A stretch of 64,000 nucleotides of DNA from Trichomonas vaginalis G3 (lineage: Eukaryota > Parabasalia > Trichomonadida > Trichomonadidae), in NCBI RefSeq assembly GCF_026262505.1, contig NC_067206.1:28349896-28413895 (forward strand), in the 5' to 3' direction. How positions within the stretch are numbered: the first letter of the stretch is position 1; each line of letters starts with the position of its first letter. Positions 38,333-48,176 of the stretch are shown here, piece after piece. A program made the translations under genes and the position numbers. The notes beneath the pieces were generated by a model. It had not been told where the DNA came from. It saw only the letters and a program-made list of their open reading frames with translations, and ran no database searches.

Positions 38333-39063
38333 ACCTGTCGGGTTCCCATTGTTGTCATAGTCAATAGTATTTTCATATGGGTCGCGTTTGGGTATTTCTA
38401 TTTTTACTTTGTCACCTTTCTGAAGTTTGAAGCCCGGCATTCTTTCTTGTTTGTCTCTTTTGACTAAATTATTAAATATATAGTCTTTCTCTAAGTCAGG
38501 GTTGTTTTTCATTTCTTCGGGGGAGTGGTTTCCCAAACCTTTTTGTTTACGGTTATTGTAAATATTTAAAACTTGTCTCATCTTTGCCTTGGAGAAGTGT
38601 CTATACTTGTCGTCATATGACATTTCATTTGCTTCACCACCTTGTGGTTGGTTTAAGTCTCTTAACATTTTTATACATCCGTCAATGACACCAAGAGCAG
38701 AATGGTTTTGGTCGACGATGAAATATTGGTTTACATTTTTTGAACGCAGATAGTTTTTTACATCATCTGATTTGAAAGAACTTTCACAGTCAGATGTCAG
38801 TTTTGTTGGATGGTATTTGTCAACGAATATTGTCAAAGCAGTTTTCACATCTAAAATATTTTTGGACCATAATGGTATGGCTTCACAGTATCTTGTGTTT
38901 TGACCAACAAATATTAACCAGTATGGTGGTCCATCTTCTCTATACCTCGGAATGTTTTCAAGATATCCATAAACCAAGCATTTGGTGTTGAACTAAAGAT
39001 TTTATCATGAGTGCTTTCTTTGTTGCCTTAGAAACATAGGGGTCCTTGTTTGGATTCGTCATT
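38333..39063 (-). pseudogene. integrase gene of Polinton B, 5' and core part
   Basis: Retroviral-type (rve, DDE) Polinton integrase. Seen: a core strand region around W-L-I-F-V-G-Q-N-T-R-Y, then K-L-T-S-D-C-E-S-S-F with its catalytic Asp, then H-S-A-L-G-V-I-D-G-C-I-K-M-L-R-D-L, the usual third-motif helix. It would insert element DNA by strand transfer at the terminal repeats. The gene is split by the 19.1-kb insertion and is otherwise broken at a few points. The Polinton 2 counterpart is at 58,493-59,563. Confidence 0.75.
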
Positions 39064-39129
39064 TTTTAACCCATAAGAAATGGGTTTATTGGCGCATTAG
39101 CAGAGTCGCATCCAGATTTTTACCCGCAG

Positions 39130-39494
39130 TGGAACAATAGCTAGAGGTGCATTTGGAATTGGAAGGAAATTTTGAGTACATTAGTATACTTAAAGAGAAA
39201 GCACAACCTATTATACAAACTGTACAGAAAGGTTGGGATGTAGCACGAGATGCAACAAATCTTATTCCAAATCCTGAAACAAGAGGAAAAGTTCAAGGAT
39301 GGATGGACAATGTAGGAAGACAAGCAGGAAACTATTATAACAAAGCAAATAACTACTATAACCAAGCAGGACACTATATGGACCAAGGTGAAAGATTCTT
39401 TAACAGAGGATATAACCATGCACAACAATGGGTAAGCAATAACCAACCGCAACCACCTCAAACTTGGGAAATGAAAGGTTTTTTATTGAGATGA
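39130..39494 (+). pseudogene. small amphipathic Polinton protein, pVI/pX-like
   Basis: Protein-like from about 39,150: K-A-Q-P-I-I-Q-T-V-Q-K-G-W-D-V-A-R-D-A-T-type helix, then N/Y/Q/H-rich repeats (N-N-Y-Y-N-K/Q-A) and a Pro/Gln tail. It probably begins with a short glycine/aromatic stretch as in other pVI-type proteins, but the start region looks broken. Minor virion or DNA-associated role, inferred from composition. Confidence 0.4.
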
Positions 39495-39495
39495 A

Positions 39496-39660
39496 ATGAA
39501 CAATGCAGCATTGAGACAAATGAGTTCAAGATGGATTTGTCGGCTTCCAGCATTTAAACCGATACCATATAGTCAGGCTCAGCATGTGAAACTGAATGAT
39601 ATTATTAAAGGAATCATCCCACCTCCACAACAACAACCAGTTGAAAACAAACCAAATTAA
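39496..39660 (+). CDS. 54-aa small protein
   Basis: Starts MNNAALRQMSSRWICRLPAF, ends in a Pro/Gln-rich tail (IPPPQQQPVENKPN). It begins 1 bp after the previous gene and is followed 19 bp later by the next ATG, so it is part of a compact plus-strand run. Function unknown. Confidence 0.45.
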   Translation: MNNAALRQMSSRWICRLPAFKPIPYSQAQHVKLNDIIKGIIPPPQQQPVENKPN

Positions 39661-39679
39661 AATTTTTTACTGAGATGAA

Positions 39680-40264
39680 ATGACCGAAGAAGTTGAAACG
39701 GTAGATTTGACACCACAAACAAAAAGTTCAGAACCATTGTCAAAACCTGTCAAAGAACTTACAGATGAAGAGAAAAATTCAATAATAGAAAGTGCCAGGT
39801 CTGGAAATACAAACCCTAACTATAAAGTCACTTTTCATAGAAATGGAACGGCTAGTCTCTCAAAAAAGAAACAGACTCTCACAAATAAAATATTGAAGTC
39901 TGAAGGAGCTTTCGAGACAACAGATGGGAAAGTATACTTCACTGACCAACAGTTCATTATAGAACATCTCATTGACTTAGAGTCGAAATATTCTAAACTT
40001 TACAACAAACACAAAAAGTTGAAAGGAAAACAAAAACAAAAGGCATATGATATTTATGAAGATGTTGACGACACAACTGTTCCTGCAAGTGAAGTAAAGT
40101 CAGAGGAACCGAAAAGTGACGAAAAACCGATAGAAGAAGAAAAACCAAAAACTGAAGATAAACCAAAACCAAAGTTTAGTTTCCAAACTAAACCAAGTCA
40201 ACCTTCATTAGCTGGTATGGGTTGGCGTCAAAGACTTATGGCAGCAGGCGGTTATGTAAAGTAA
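39680..40264 (+). CDS. 194-aa charged protein with protease-type C-terminal site
   Basis: Acidic and Lys-rich with a central folded-looking part (residues ~45-115) and a low-complexity E/K/P region (~130-170). Near the end, LAGMGW fits the adenovirus-type protease pattern (M/I/L)-x-G-x|G, and the last residues read MAAGGYVK. A scaffold or core protein processed by a protease is possible. It precedes the polymerase gene by 33 bp. Looks whole. Confidence 0.5.
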   Translation: MTEEVETVDLTPQTKSSEPLSKPVKELTDEEKNSIIESARSGNTNPNYKVTFHRNGTASLSKKKQTLTNKILKSEGAFETTDGKVYFTDQQFIIEHLIDLESKYSKLYNKHKKLKGKQKQKAYDIYEDVDDTTVPASEVKSEEPKSDEKPIEEEKPKTEDKPKPKFSFQTKPSQPSLAGMGWRQRLMAAGGYVK

Positions 40265-40297
40265 AGAGAAAAAAAAATATTTTTTATTTTTATAAAA

Positions 40298-42448
40298 ATG
40301 CCCCCATATAGAATGGATAGAAAGTCTGCTAGAATAAAAGCAGAGTTACAAAGATATGGTTGGAGAGTTTCGAAGAATTTTAAATATAGGAAGGGAAGAC
40401 CCATAAAAGTCTATGACAAATTGTCTGGTCTTCGCTACGAAATGGATTTGGAAACAGCACGTGCCAATTATCCAAACAGACTAGAGAGGTTAGAAGAAGA
40501 ACGTCTTATGGACATGCCTTTCGATGTTAGTGAACCTCAAGTTGAAGGACACGACGGCTTTGCCAGATTCTACTGGAAACATGACGAACAATTGCATCCT
40601 TTGAGAAGGAAAAAAGGAAAAGGTGAAGACGCACATGCTCCCATGGAAAGAACAAGATATTCATATGAAAAGTATCGTGAAGTTAGAAGTCAAATTACAT
40701 CCGGTCGAACCTTTACAGTAAACTTTGACGAAGGAAAGAACAAAGAAGGCTTCATGGGTGTACTTGCTGCAATTCAAGACGGAAATAAGAAAGGACACAA
40801 TCTCAGATTGACCATAACAGATTTGGATGGTCACATTTACTATGCACATGGCAATGAACAAACAGCCGCAAAACTTCTTGACGCTTTCAAGACTACAAAG
40901 AGAGAACAAATGGTTGACTCCGACTCAGACATTTTGAATGCAATTGAAGGAATTGCAAGTGTCAAGTTCGAATGGTACAACATAACCCTCAAGCAGTCAG
41001 ACAACATGCTGGATACTTCCGTTCATAAATAAGTCTGACATTGACTTGACAAGGTATGGAATTTACAATTCAATTGAAACAATTGTCAACGAACCTTGCA
41101 TTCTTACATGTCTCAGGAACTCTGGTCTTGTTACAGATGAGAAGATGAAGTATCTTGAGTCATGTGTGAAGACAAGGTACATTCTCAGAGGTCAATTGGC
41201 AAAAATTGCACCGTTGGCAAATGTCAATATTCGAGTCAACATACCTACAGCTAAAGGTTCTTCACATGACGACTATGTTGTTGACAAAGACTTACCATGG
41301 TTGAAGATTGTAATTGTCCACAACCACTTCATGTTGAACGAAAGTCTTACAAACCCATTCTTTGGTAAAAGTAAGTGCAACATTGTCAGAGCTGTAAACA
41401 TTCTTTTCGAGAAAGGTTTGTTGGAACCAATTCCAGATGACAAGCTGACAGAAACTTTTGTACCAAAGACGAAACAAACTTTTCATTGTTAGCAAGACCA
41501 AAAGTTGTTCCAGACAAAGTTCTAGTACAAAAGAAGTACACAGTTCCACAAGGAGTTGGATCGTTCGGATACCAACCTGAACCAGAAGAACTTCCAATGA
41601 GGTTGCAAGAACTTCAAGATGCTATAAACAAACTTCCATTGAGACATCCAATTGACGTCAAATTGTATTGGAGAGCATCTGAGTTAGGTCAGAAGGTTTT
41701 ATATGAAACAGGTTGCTTCGACGATGTTTATGAGATAACAGGAGAAGTTTCGCAGAAGATAAGAGACTCACTTGAATTTCCACAAACTGGACCAATTGGT
41801 TGCGACAAGTTCGACTCAAACGAAAAGATATACTATGTCGACCTTAACGCTGCGTACATGAGGTTTGTCCAATATATTCCGACTGGAATTCCAAACGAAG
41901 ATGGTGAGTTCCCGGGAAGGAACTATACAGTTGGAAAAGTCATACAACAACTGTATGATATTAGGAAAGCTTCAAACCCCAAACTTGCAATGACACTCAA
42001 ATTGCTTATGAATTCGACATGGGGATATTCCATTAAGAAACCTCAAGAGATGAAGAGTAAACATTATGAGAAGGTCGACAACTTTGTTGAAAGGTTTTCT
42101 CCTTTTGTTTTGAAGTACGAATTCACTCAAGGTCAAAGTGGCTTAGTAACCACATTAAAACCTATTATCGAACATTGGTCTTACCCTCAGTTCGCAAAAG
42201 CAGTCCTTGACGAGTACAACAAATTCTTCTCCGAAGTCAAATCGAAAGTCAAGGTTTACTATGAGAACATTGACGCACTCATGACGAACGAAGAAGGATA
42301 CAACAAACTCATTGAAATGGGTATGGTCGGTGAAAAAATGGGCTGTTTTAAGCTAGATAAGGTATTTTCCGAAGTTCATGTAATATCGAAAAGGAAATAT
42401 TGGGGCATACTTGAAGACGGCACAGAAATAAAACATTGCATGAAGTAA
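40298..42448 (+). pseudogene. protein-primed DNA polymerase B, broken
   Basis: Family B polymerase motifs in order in the last part: YVDLNAAYM (motif A), KLLMNSTWGYS (motif B), and YYENIDALM in the motif C position, followed by a V-I-S-K-R-K-Y-W-G motif. The first part (MPPYRMDRKSARIKAELQRY..., W/Y/K-rich) would be the N-terminal domain of Polinton polymerases. A polymerase of this type copies linear DNA from a terminal-protein primer. The gene is shorter than the usual ~1,000+ codons and broken at a few points. Confidence 0.7.
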
Positions 42449-42487
42449 AAACGTTTTTCAAAAAAATATTTTTTTATTTTATTTGAA

Positions 42488-43072
42488 ATGTACGCTGAGT
42501 TTGTTGGAGCAGACCGTTGGGAAACTTGTTTGTTAGATGACAAATATGAAATTCACTGTTGTGAGTCATTTGAAGTCAGAAACAAAAAGACAAAAAGAGT
42601 TTTAAGCGAATGGGAGCGAAATGACGGATATGCTATTATGAAGATGGGTGGAAAACACTATCTTAAACATGTTGTCATTGCAACTCGTTTTATACTGAAT
42701 CCTAACAATTTACCTTTTGTAGACCTTATAAACCATATAAGAAACGACAATAGACTTGAAAACTTACGTTGGGTCACTCGTTCTGAAAACAATAAGAACA
42801 AAGGCAAATTTGGAGATATTGTATTCGAATTTGTCGACGAACTAGAAGATGAAACAATTGAAATTACAGACTATGGCAAGCATACGTTGGAGTTTTACTA
42901 CTATAGCGAAGAACAAGACTCTTTCTACTTTTATACCGGCGTAAACTATAGGAAATTACAAGTATATTTTACTAAGGCGGGCTATGCTTATGTAAACACT
43001 AGAGATACAGATGGAAAATACGTTCAAATACTTCTTAACAAATTCAAGAAGCTATATGGCATACCATTTTAA
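42488..43072 (+). CDS. HNH homing-type endonuclease, Polinton B
   Basis: 194 residues with a NUMOD4-like start and HNH_3 core: H-V-V-I-A-T-R-F-I-L-N-P-N-N, D-L-I-N-H-I-R-N-D-N-R-L-E-N-L-R-W-V-T-R-S-E-N-N. The C-terminal ~85 residues (G-D-I-V-F-E-F-V-D-E-L ... Y-G-K-H-T-L-E-F-Y-Y-Y) are also shared with the HNH protein of the palindromic element. Next to the polymerase gene, a common spot for homing nucleases. Looks whole. Confidence 0.75.
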   Translation: MYAEFVGADRWETCLLDDKYEIHCCESFEVRNKKTKRVLSEWERNDGYAIMKMGGKHYLKHVVIATRFILNPNNLPFVDLINHIRNDNRLENLRWVTRSENNKNKGKFGDIVFEFVDELEDETIEITDYGKHTLEFYYYSEEQDSFYFYTGVNYRKLQVYFTKAGYAYVNTRDTDGKYVQILLNKFKKLYGIPF

Positions 43073-43097
43073 AACAATATATTTTTACATATATTAA

Positions 43098-43954
43098 ATG
43101 CTTCAGGTTGAAAAACAAAGAACAAAAGTAGCAGATACAAAACCGTTAGACTATATCTTTACAAATGCTGGTAGGACTATTTCAGATGAAGAAATTTCAT
43201 CCCGAGCATACAGGTTTGACTATCCAATTCGTTGGCTTCAAAGTCCTTCAGATGCAAAGGCAATAGGATTTAGAAGAGTTTTGTTTTCAAATAGAACTAA
43301 CGCATTTATGTTCGCAGTATATTTTCATGGCAGTATGAAGGTCCTGATGGTCTAATAGACAAATTTGACGAAATGAGAATCTTTACAATTCGTTCAGACG
43401 AAAGTCTTGAGAAAACTCTAAATGACTTTCAAACTCAAATGAACAAATATTATTGGGAATTTCAAGAAAAATACGACTCTTTACTAAATGGAACATACTA
43501 TCTGAAACTAGAATATGACAAGATGAACTCCACCGTTTCATTTCAAAAGATTGAAATTAACCCTCCAAGAGATACAGAGTTTTTATTTTGGAAGTAGACA
43601 AACGTTCTTGGGCACAATTTCTTCGGTTACTAAACCAGAACGAACCATTACCACCAGATGGTCCATTTAAATTTATACTTCCACCAGCAGATTTGACAGT
43701 TTATAGAAACGTATTTGACCCTCAAAATGTTATGTGTCATGCAAGTTTCAGTTCAAGCAACAATAGTTTTCTATGTATTGGTAAGGACTTTTATGACTTT
43801 GCTTCCAAATTCTACGAACCATCTAGTAACAGTTTCTCTGACTTTCAAGTTTGGTTCACAACAAATGGTGCAATATATTATTCCATTGTACTATGACTTT
43901 ATTCTCGAATTGTCTTTCATATATAACTACGGAAAAGTGCTGAAAAAGTATTGA
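43098..43954 (+). pseudogene. Y-P-x-x-W family protein, second copy in Polinton B, broken
   Basis: Clearly the same family as 16,408-17,256: YRFDYPIRWLQSPSDAKAIGF near the start, then SFSDFQVWF and IPLYYDFILELSFIYNYG-type words at the end. About three breaks. Two members in one Polinton suggest duplication or cassette exchange. Confidence 0.7.
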
Positions 43955-43965
43955 AAAATACTTTT

Positions 43966-44013
43966 AGGGTAGAAGGGTATATCTATCCCGTTTTCTACCC
44001 TTTTTTCTACCAT
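43966..44013 (-). repeat. 48-bp hairpin module, minus orientation
   Basis: Perfect reverse complement of 45,039-45,086. Plan in the plus form: three GGTAGAAA-type arms then a complementary TTCTACCCT arm, joined by GGGATAGATATACCC. Confidence 0.85.
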
Positions 44014-44117
44014 CGTAGAAAACTCATGAAAACAATTTATTTTTGACACTTTCACAAAAAAATAAAAAATAAAGTTAGTTTTTTTTAAAAAATATTTTTT
44101 ATTTTTATTGTAAGAAC

Positions 44118-45032
44118 ATGTTAGCATCAACTTTACCAAACTCTTTAGTTATGAACCCAACTTCAATGTTAGTAGATACGTCAAAAACTATTCCAGATTC
44201 GTTTGATTTCGAAACAACAATCCAGAAGATAAAGCAAGAACTTCTCCAAGGAGATTTAGATTGCACTGCAAAAGATGAAACAAATGAACAATATCTTTAT
44301 GAAATGCAGGATATTATTGACCATCTACCTAAACTTCCTGAAATACAACAACAAAAGCTTACTATTCCAGAATTTGAAGAAATTGAAGTCAGACCAACCG
44401 ACTCAGTTGAAATTAAGAAGTTCATACGTAAAGTTAACTATGAGTTCCTTGGAATTCATTGCAACCACAAAGTCATGGACAAAGACTGCAATATGGTATA
44501 TAAGAACATATCTGACTTATACAAATCTGAAGAATTCAAAACATATGACAATTTTGTTACGTTAGTAGCTAAATGTGTTTGGGAAATAAGAAATAAAGAC
44601 AAAAGAAATAAGGTATGGAACGAACAAATTAGACCTGCATGTTTTGAATTTAAGAGGACCATTGACGCTTTAGTTGTTCTTGCAGGACAAATTTCAATGT
44701 ACAATGCTAAAATGAACCCACAATGTTCTAAATGTAAAGCAGCAATAAGGAAATATAACTATTCTGTCAAAGAGATAGAACGTATGCGAAACGACTATGC
44801 TGACTTAAAGAAAGAGATAGAGAAACCAGCAGAAAACAAAATGAACATATTGGCATTTCTAAACAAAAACTATCCAACAGCTGACGATTTCCTTCTTTCA
44901 GATGTCAAGAAGAAATATAAAGATACATTCAATATTGTGAAAACTTTTGACATACTGACAGAGGAAATCGAAGCCACAAAATTGTTTAGAATTTCACGAA
45001 TTCACAATGTTTACCATGTAAAACGCTTATAA
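44118..45032 (+). CDS. 304-aa module-flanked protein, unknown
   Basis: No recognised domain. Helix-rich; one CxxC (PQCSKCKAAI, near residue 200) and a following coiled-coil segment (KEIERMRNDYADLKKEIEKP), ending in YHVKRL. Related to the broken gene at 59,818-60,765 of Polinton 2; both are bracketed by inverted hairpin modules. Start chosen at 44,118 after the long AAAGTTAGTTTT-A/T leader. Looks whole; behaves like cargo. Confidence 0.6.
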   Translation: MLASTLPNSLVMNPTSMLVDTSKTIPDSFDFETTIQKIKQELLQGDLDCTAKDETNEQYLYEMQDIIDHLPKLPEIQQQKLTIPEFEEIEVRPTDSVEIKKFIRKVNYEFLGIHCNHKVMDKDCNMVYKNISDLYKSEEFKTYDNFVTLVAKCVWEIRNKDKRNKVWNEQIRPACFEFKRTIDALVVLAGQISMYNAKMNPQCSKCKAAIRKYNYSVKEIERMRNDYADLKKEIEKPAENKMNILAFLNKNYPTADDFLLSDVKKKYKDTFNIVKTFDILTEEIEATKLFRISRIHNVYHVKRL

Positions 45033-45038
45033 AACTTT

Positions 45039-45086
45039 ATGGTAGAAAAAAGGGTAGAAAACGGGATAGATATACCCTTCTACCCT
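45039..45086 (+). repeat. 48-bp hairpin module, plus orientation
   Basis: Starts 6 bp after the stop of the 304-aa gene and is followed by AAATTTTATTTTTG, the tail also seen after the other plus-oriented modules. Confidence 0.85.
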
Positions 45087-45164
45087 AAATTTTATTTTTG
45101 CCGAATTCTGTATAAAATTCTGAGTAAAATGACATATGGAACACATACTTTTTCAGTAAGGACA

Positions 45165-45237
45165 TATGAGGTTAAAAAAAGAGGTGAAAAGTTGTGTGCA
45201 TTTGCACTAGTTCACCTAAATTTATTTTTGACCGTAA
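45165..45237 (+). repeat. hairpin module variant, AGGTGAA type
   Basis: GAGGTTAAAAAAAGAGGTGAA...TTCACCTAAATTTATTTTTG: same plan with an AGGTGAA/TTCACCT stem and the conserved tail. The rest of 45,087-45,300 shows nothing else. Confidence 0.55.
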
Positions 45238-45312
45238 AATTCAAATATGACTAACACTAAAGTAACCTTACAAATGTAAACTTATATCGTTCTATTTTCT
45301 CCAGATACCAAA

Positions 45313-45942
45313 CATACAGACGACTGGTTCAGAAACCAAAGCACACAAGAACTTTTGAGTGAAATTTCTCTAGACCGAGAATTCTCGGTCTTGCATAAAA
45401 CACATGAAAATCGTAAAAATTTGCCAATAAATTTAAGAGGATATTATGTTCATAGACTTTTAGTAAATGCTGTTGCAATGTGGGCTTCTCCTCGTTATGC
45501 ATGGCATGTTTACAAACTTCTTGACGATTTACATACAGAAATGAGAAAAGAGATGGAAAACAAGCTTGAAGCAAAAGACAAAAGCATTCAGAAAAGAATA
45601 CCACGTTCGGTACCAAAAGGAAAGGAAAAGAACTATAAGTATATGATTTATACTGAAGATATGGAAGACAGTGACATGGTTATGTTGCATTTAGTCAGAA
45701 GAAACAACAAAAGCTTTTACGACCTTGCTAAGATTTGCAAATCTGACAGAAATTGGTTCTATCGCGAAAACTTACCGATTTCAATGACTCCAAATGAAGA
45801 TGTGAAACAAATAGTTCAAGATACGTTACCTCAAACACACTATGATATTAAAGGTTGTACAATTTTTACCTTCAAAGAAGATTTGCCATTGTTAAAGGAA
45901 AAAATAACAGAGTATTTTGACAACTTCAAACAAGTAGGGTAA
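45313..45942 (+). pseudogene. KilA-N domain protein, Polinton B
   Basis: KilA-N words: D-D-W-F-R-N-Q-S-T-Q-E-L-L, N-L-R-G-Y-Y-V-H-R-L-L-V-N-A-V-A-M-W-A-S-P-R-Y-A in spaced form, then a coiled-coil linker and a C-terminal domain (MVMLHLVRRNNKSFYDLAKI). KilA-N domains bind DNA in phages and large DNA viruses. A fuller relative is at 61,814-62,650. This copy seems to lack part of the gene; about one break. Confidence 0.65.
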
Positions 45943-46345
45943 ATGCACTCTTTATTTTTCAAGCTTGACTTCAGATGGCTCAGGTAGCTCTATAAGGTAA
46001 ATTGCCTCGTCAAATCCTTCTGGCATTCCGAGTCCTTCCATCCGACAGGAAAATATTTTCCCGACAACTGGAAAAAATTTTCCGGACAAAGGGAAAAAAT
46101 TTTCCCGACGACAGGAAGAACTCTTCCAGTTGTCCGTCCGTAAACCATTCAAATTTTCGAAAATTGAGAACTTTTTGGTCGAACTTCAGAAAAAGTTTTT
46201 CCTTCCGACAGGAAAAATTTTTCCTTCCGACAGGACACAAACGGATGACTGACGTTCCTCTTCCTGAATGCCTTCCAAAGCCAGAAGAACCGAAAGCTGC
46301 AGAACCACAACAGACTTACTTACTAAGACTAAACACTTACATTTT
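45943..46345. repeat. short-palindrome cluster between direct repeats
   Basis: About five palindromes of the GGAAAAATTTTTCC kind, spaced roughly 24-25 bp (near 46,053, 46,078, 46,102, 46,125), with CCGACAGG words between; two more sit at 46,199-46,240. A 17-bp direct repeat TTTTTCAAGCTTGACTT (45,956 region and 46,337 region) brackets the segment, as if inserted. Short protein-like pieces (MPEGFDEAIYLIELPEPSE on the minus strand) flank it. Confidence 0.6.
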
Positions 46346-47221
46346 TCAAGCTTGACTTTTTACAATTTGAACTTTGTTTGCGTAGATATGAATTCTGAAA
46401 GAAGTATGAGGGTCTTGTATGACTTTATACTTCTCCCATAGTTCATGTCTGTCAAACTTACCTGCCATGGACTCTTTCATAAGTTCCATGAAATCGTCTT
46501 CGGACAATCCTGGGAAAAGTATAATGTCAGTAAGTATTCTCTTTACATCCTTACTTAAACTCTTTGCTGTCTGTACACATATTACGACTGAGATGTTAAA
46601 GTGTCTGAGCTTCTTGAGAATTCGACACATATCTTGTTCTCTATTCTTTAACAAAGGATGAGAAGCAAAGTCATCTAAGATAAGAAGACATCTGTGAGGG
46701 TAAGTCTTCCAATCGTAAGATTGCAATTTCTTCGAAATGTATTCTATCTCTTTCTGTTTGTTTCTGAAGTGTTTCTTCTCTAATATTCTCTGCATTTCCT
46801 CATTAGGGTCTTTGAACTTAGAATTTATATACTCATTTATAGCATTATACTTCAAAACTCTTCTTTGGTACTTCTTTATCCAATCTAACAACTCAGAGTC
46901 TTTTATACATACTAACTTAGACTTCTTTATAATATCTTTGAACGAATTGACGGTTTGGTCAAATTGACCAGAAGTCGAACAAATAACAACTAACTCATAG
47001 AATGGGTTCTTCTCATCTAGTTCTTGTTGTTGTGCAGCCATTTTAAGATAAGTGAAAGTCTTACCCGACCCAGGTGGTGCAATTAGACCTGTTATACCAT
47101 TCTGAGCAAATAAGAACTTGTCATGTATAGGTTTTATCTGAGCATTTTCTAACTTCCTCTTGTTCTTATTTAAAACATTCTCAAATTTTTTGTCAATGTC
47201 AGCAAACTTTTTTTCTAACAT
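46346..47221 (-). CDS. A32-like/FtsK-HerA packaging ATPase, Polinton B
   Basis: Start taken at MLEKKFADIDKKF (47,221); an upstream extension would read through the poly-T promoter. 291 residues: Walker A APPGSGKT at 48-55, Walker B LLILDDFAS at 179-187, then a C-V-Q-T-type sensor region. This ATPase pumps DNA into Polinton and NCLDV capsids. The counterpart in Polinton 2 is at 52,498-53,384. Looks whole. Confidence 0.85.
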   Translation of the reverse strand: MLEKKFADIDKKFENVLNKNKRKLENAQIKPIHDKFLFAQNGITGLIAPPGSGKTFTYLKMAAQQQELDEKNPFYELVVICSTSGQFDQTVNSFKDIIKKSKLVCIKDSELLDWIKKYQRRVLKYNAINEYINSKFKDPNEEMQRILEKKHFRNKQKEIEYISKKLQSYDWKTYPHRCLLILDDFASHPLLKNREQDMCRILKKLRHFNISVVICVQTAKSLSKDVKRILTDIILFPGLSEDDFMELMKESMAGKFDRHELWEKYKVIQDPHTSFRIHIYANKVQIVKSQA

Positions 47222-47280
47222 ATTTTTAGAAAAATTAAAATTTTTTTTTTTTTTAAAAAATTTTTTTAATTTTATATTTT
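47222..47280. promoter_or_regulatory. A/T homopolymer divergent promoter
   Basis: A 15-T run followed by A6 and T7 between the ATPase start and the plus-strand fragment at 47,281; such runs precede most Polinton starts in this window. Confidence 0.5.
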
Positions 47281-47703
47281 TAGAAACAAACTTTTTGACA
47301 GCAAAACATCTGTCGACCATAAAATCTTACATAGTGTAAACAAGAAAGGTGAATTTGTTCTAAAGTTCTGTTTCTGGGAATATGACAAGAACCATAAAAC
47401 ATTAAGCAGAGCAGTCTTAAAATTTGTCAATGACAGACTTGTTGACAGAGATGACGCCGATTGGAAAGATGAAGTCCAACAAAAGTTCTTAGAATGCAAA
47501 GAAGACACATGCGCTTTTCTTGAAGATGAAATAGAAAACAGAATAGAAGAGCTATTAAAGGACAAAGAACTTTTACATAAATATGGTTGCGCCAAATTTG
47601 ACATAACTCCACCAGAAAAGAAGAAGAAAGAAAAGAAAGTAGAAGAAGAGAAGAAAGAACCTGAACCAGAGCCAGTTCCACCGAAGAAGAAATTTGACAT
47701 GTA
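47281..47703 (+). pseudogene. lysine/glutamate-rich protein remnant
   Basis: Open reading of about 140 codons with no clear start ATG. N-terminal half looks folded (FCFWEYDKNHKTLSRAVLKF), C-terminal third is K/E/P-rich. Probably a small gene that has lost its start, or one starting at a codon I cannot identify; unknown function. Confidence 0.4.
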
Positions 47704-47720
47704 AAAATAAAATTTTATTT

Positions 47721-48140
47721 TTAGAACATTTCTGGGTCAATGTCAATGTTCTCTTCCTCTTTAGGAGTAAACACTGGCTTAGACTCTAAAATCTTTTTAC
47801 CCAATTTACCTTGAACTTCTACAACTTTAGACTCATAATATTCATAGTCGTCTGTCTTCTTTGGTTCATAAGGTATAACAAGTTTGTATGCTTTGCCTTC
47901 TTTAAGGTTTGAGAACCTTCTGTCAAAACTTTCTTTGACTGTTAACAAACCTTCTATGTCTAAGTCTTCAAATTTCGCACCATTTTTAGTCACAATAGCA
48001 AACTTAACTGGTTCGATGTTCCAAAATTTGCTGAATGTAGACTTTTCAAAATTGTAGAAGTAAACATTCAAATATGCGAATGGAGCTAACTTATCTTTGA
48101 CTTCTGTCATGTACTTATTTACTGAGATGAATTTTGCCAT
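47721..48140 (-). CDS. small acidic-tailed Polinton protein
   Basis: The complete 139-residue copy of the gene cut at the window start (1-404): MAKFISVNKYMTEVKDKLAP to IDIDPEMF. Function unknown; its place between ATPase and helicase genes and conserved acidic end are the only clues. Looks whole. Confidence 0.6.
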   Translation of the reverse strand: MAKFISVNKYMTEVKDKLAPFAYLNVYFYNFEKSTFSKFWNIEPVKFAIVTKNGAKFEDLDIEGLLTVKESFDRRFSNLKEGKAYKLVIPYEPKKTDDYEYYESKVVEVQGKLGKKILESKPVFTPKEEENIDIDPEMF

Positions 48141-48176
48141 CTTTTTCTATCGGATAAAAAAATATTTTTTTAAAAT

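Noticed and set aside
46002-46355. 117-aa protein across the short-palindrome cluster
   Set aside because: Most of it is translation of AT-rich palindromes (repeated F-R-Q/K-E-K words), with similar open frames on the other strand.
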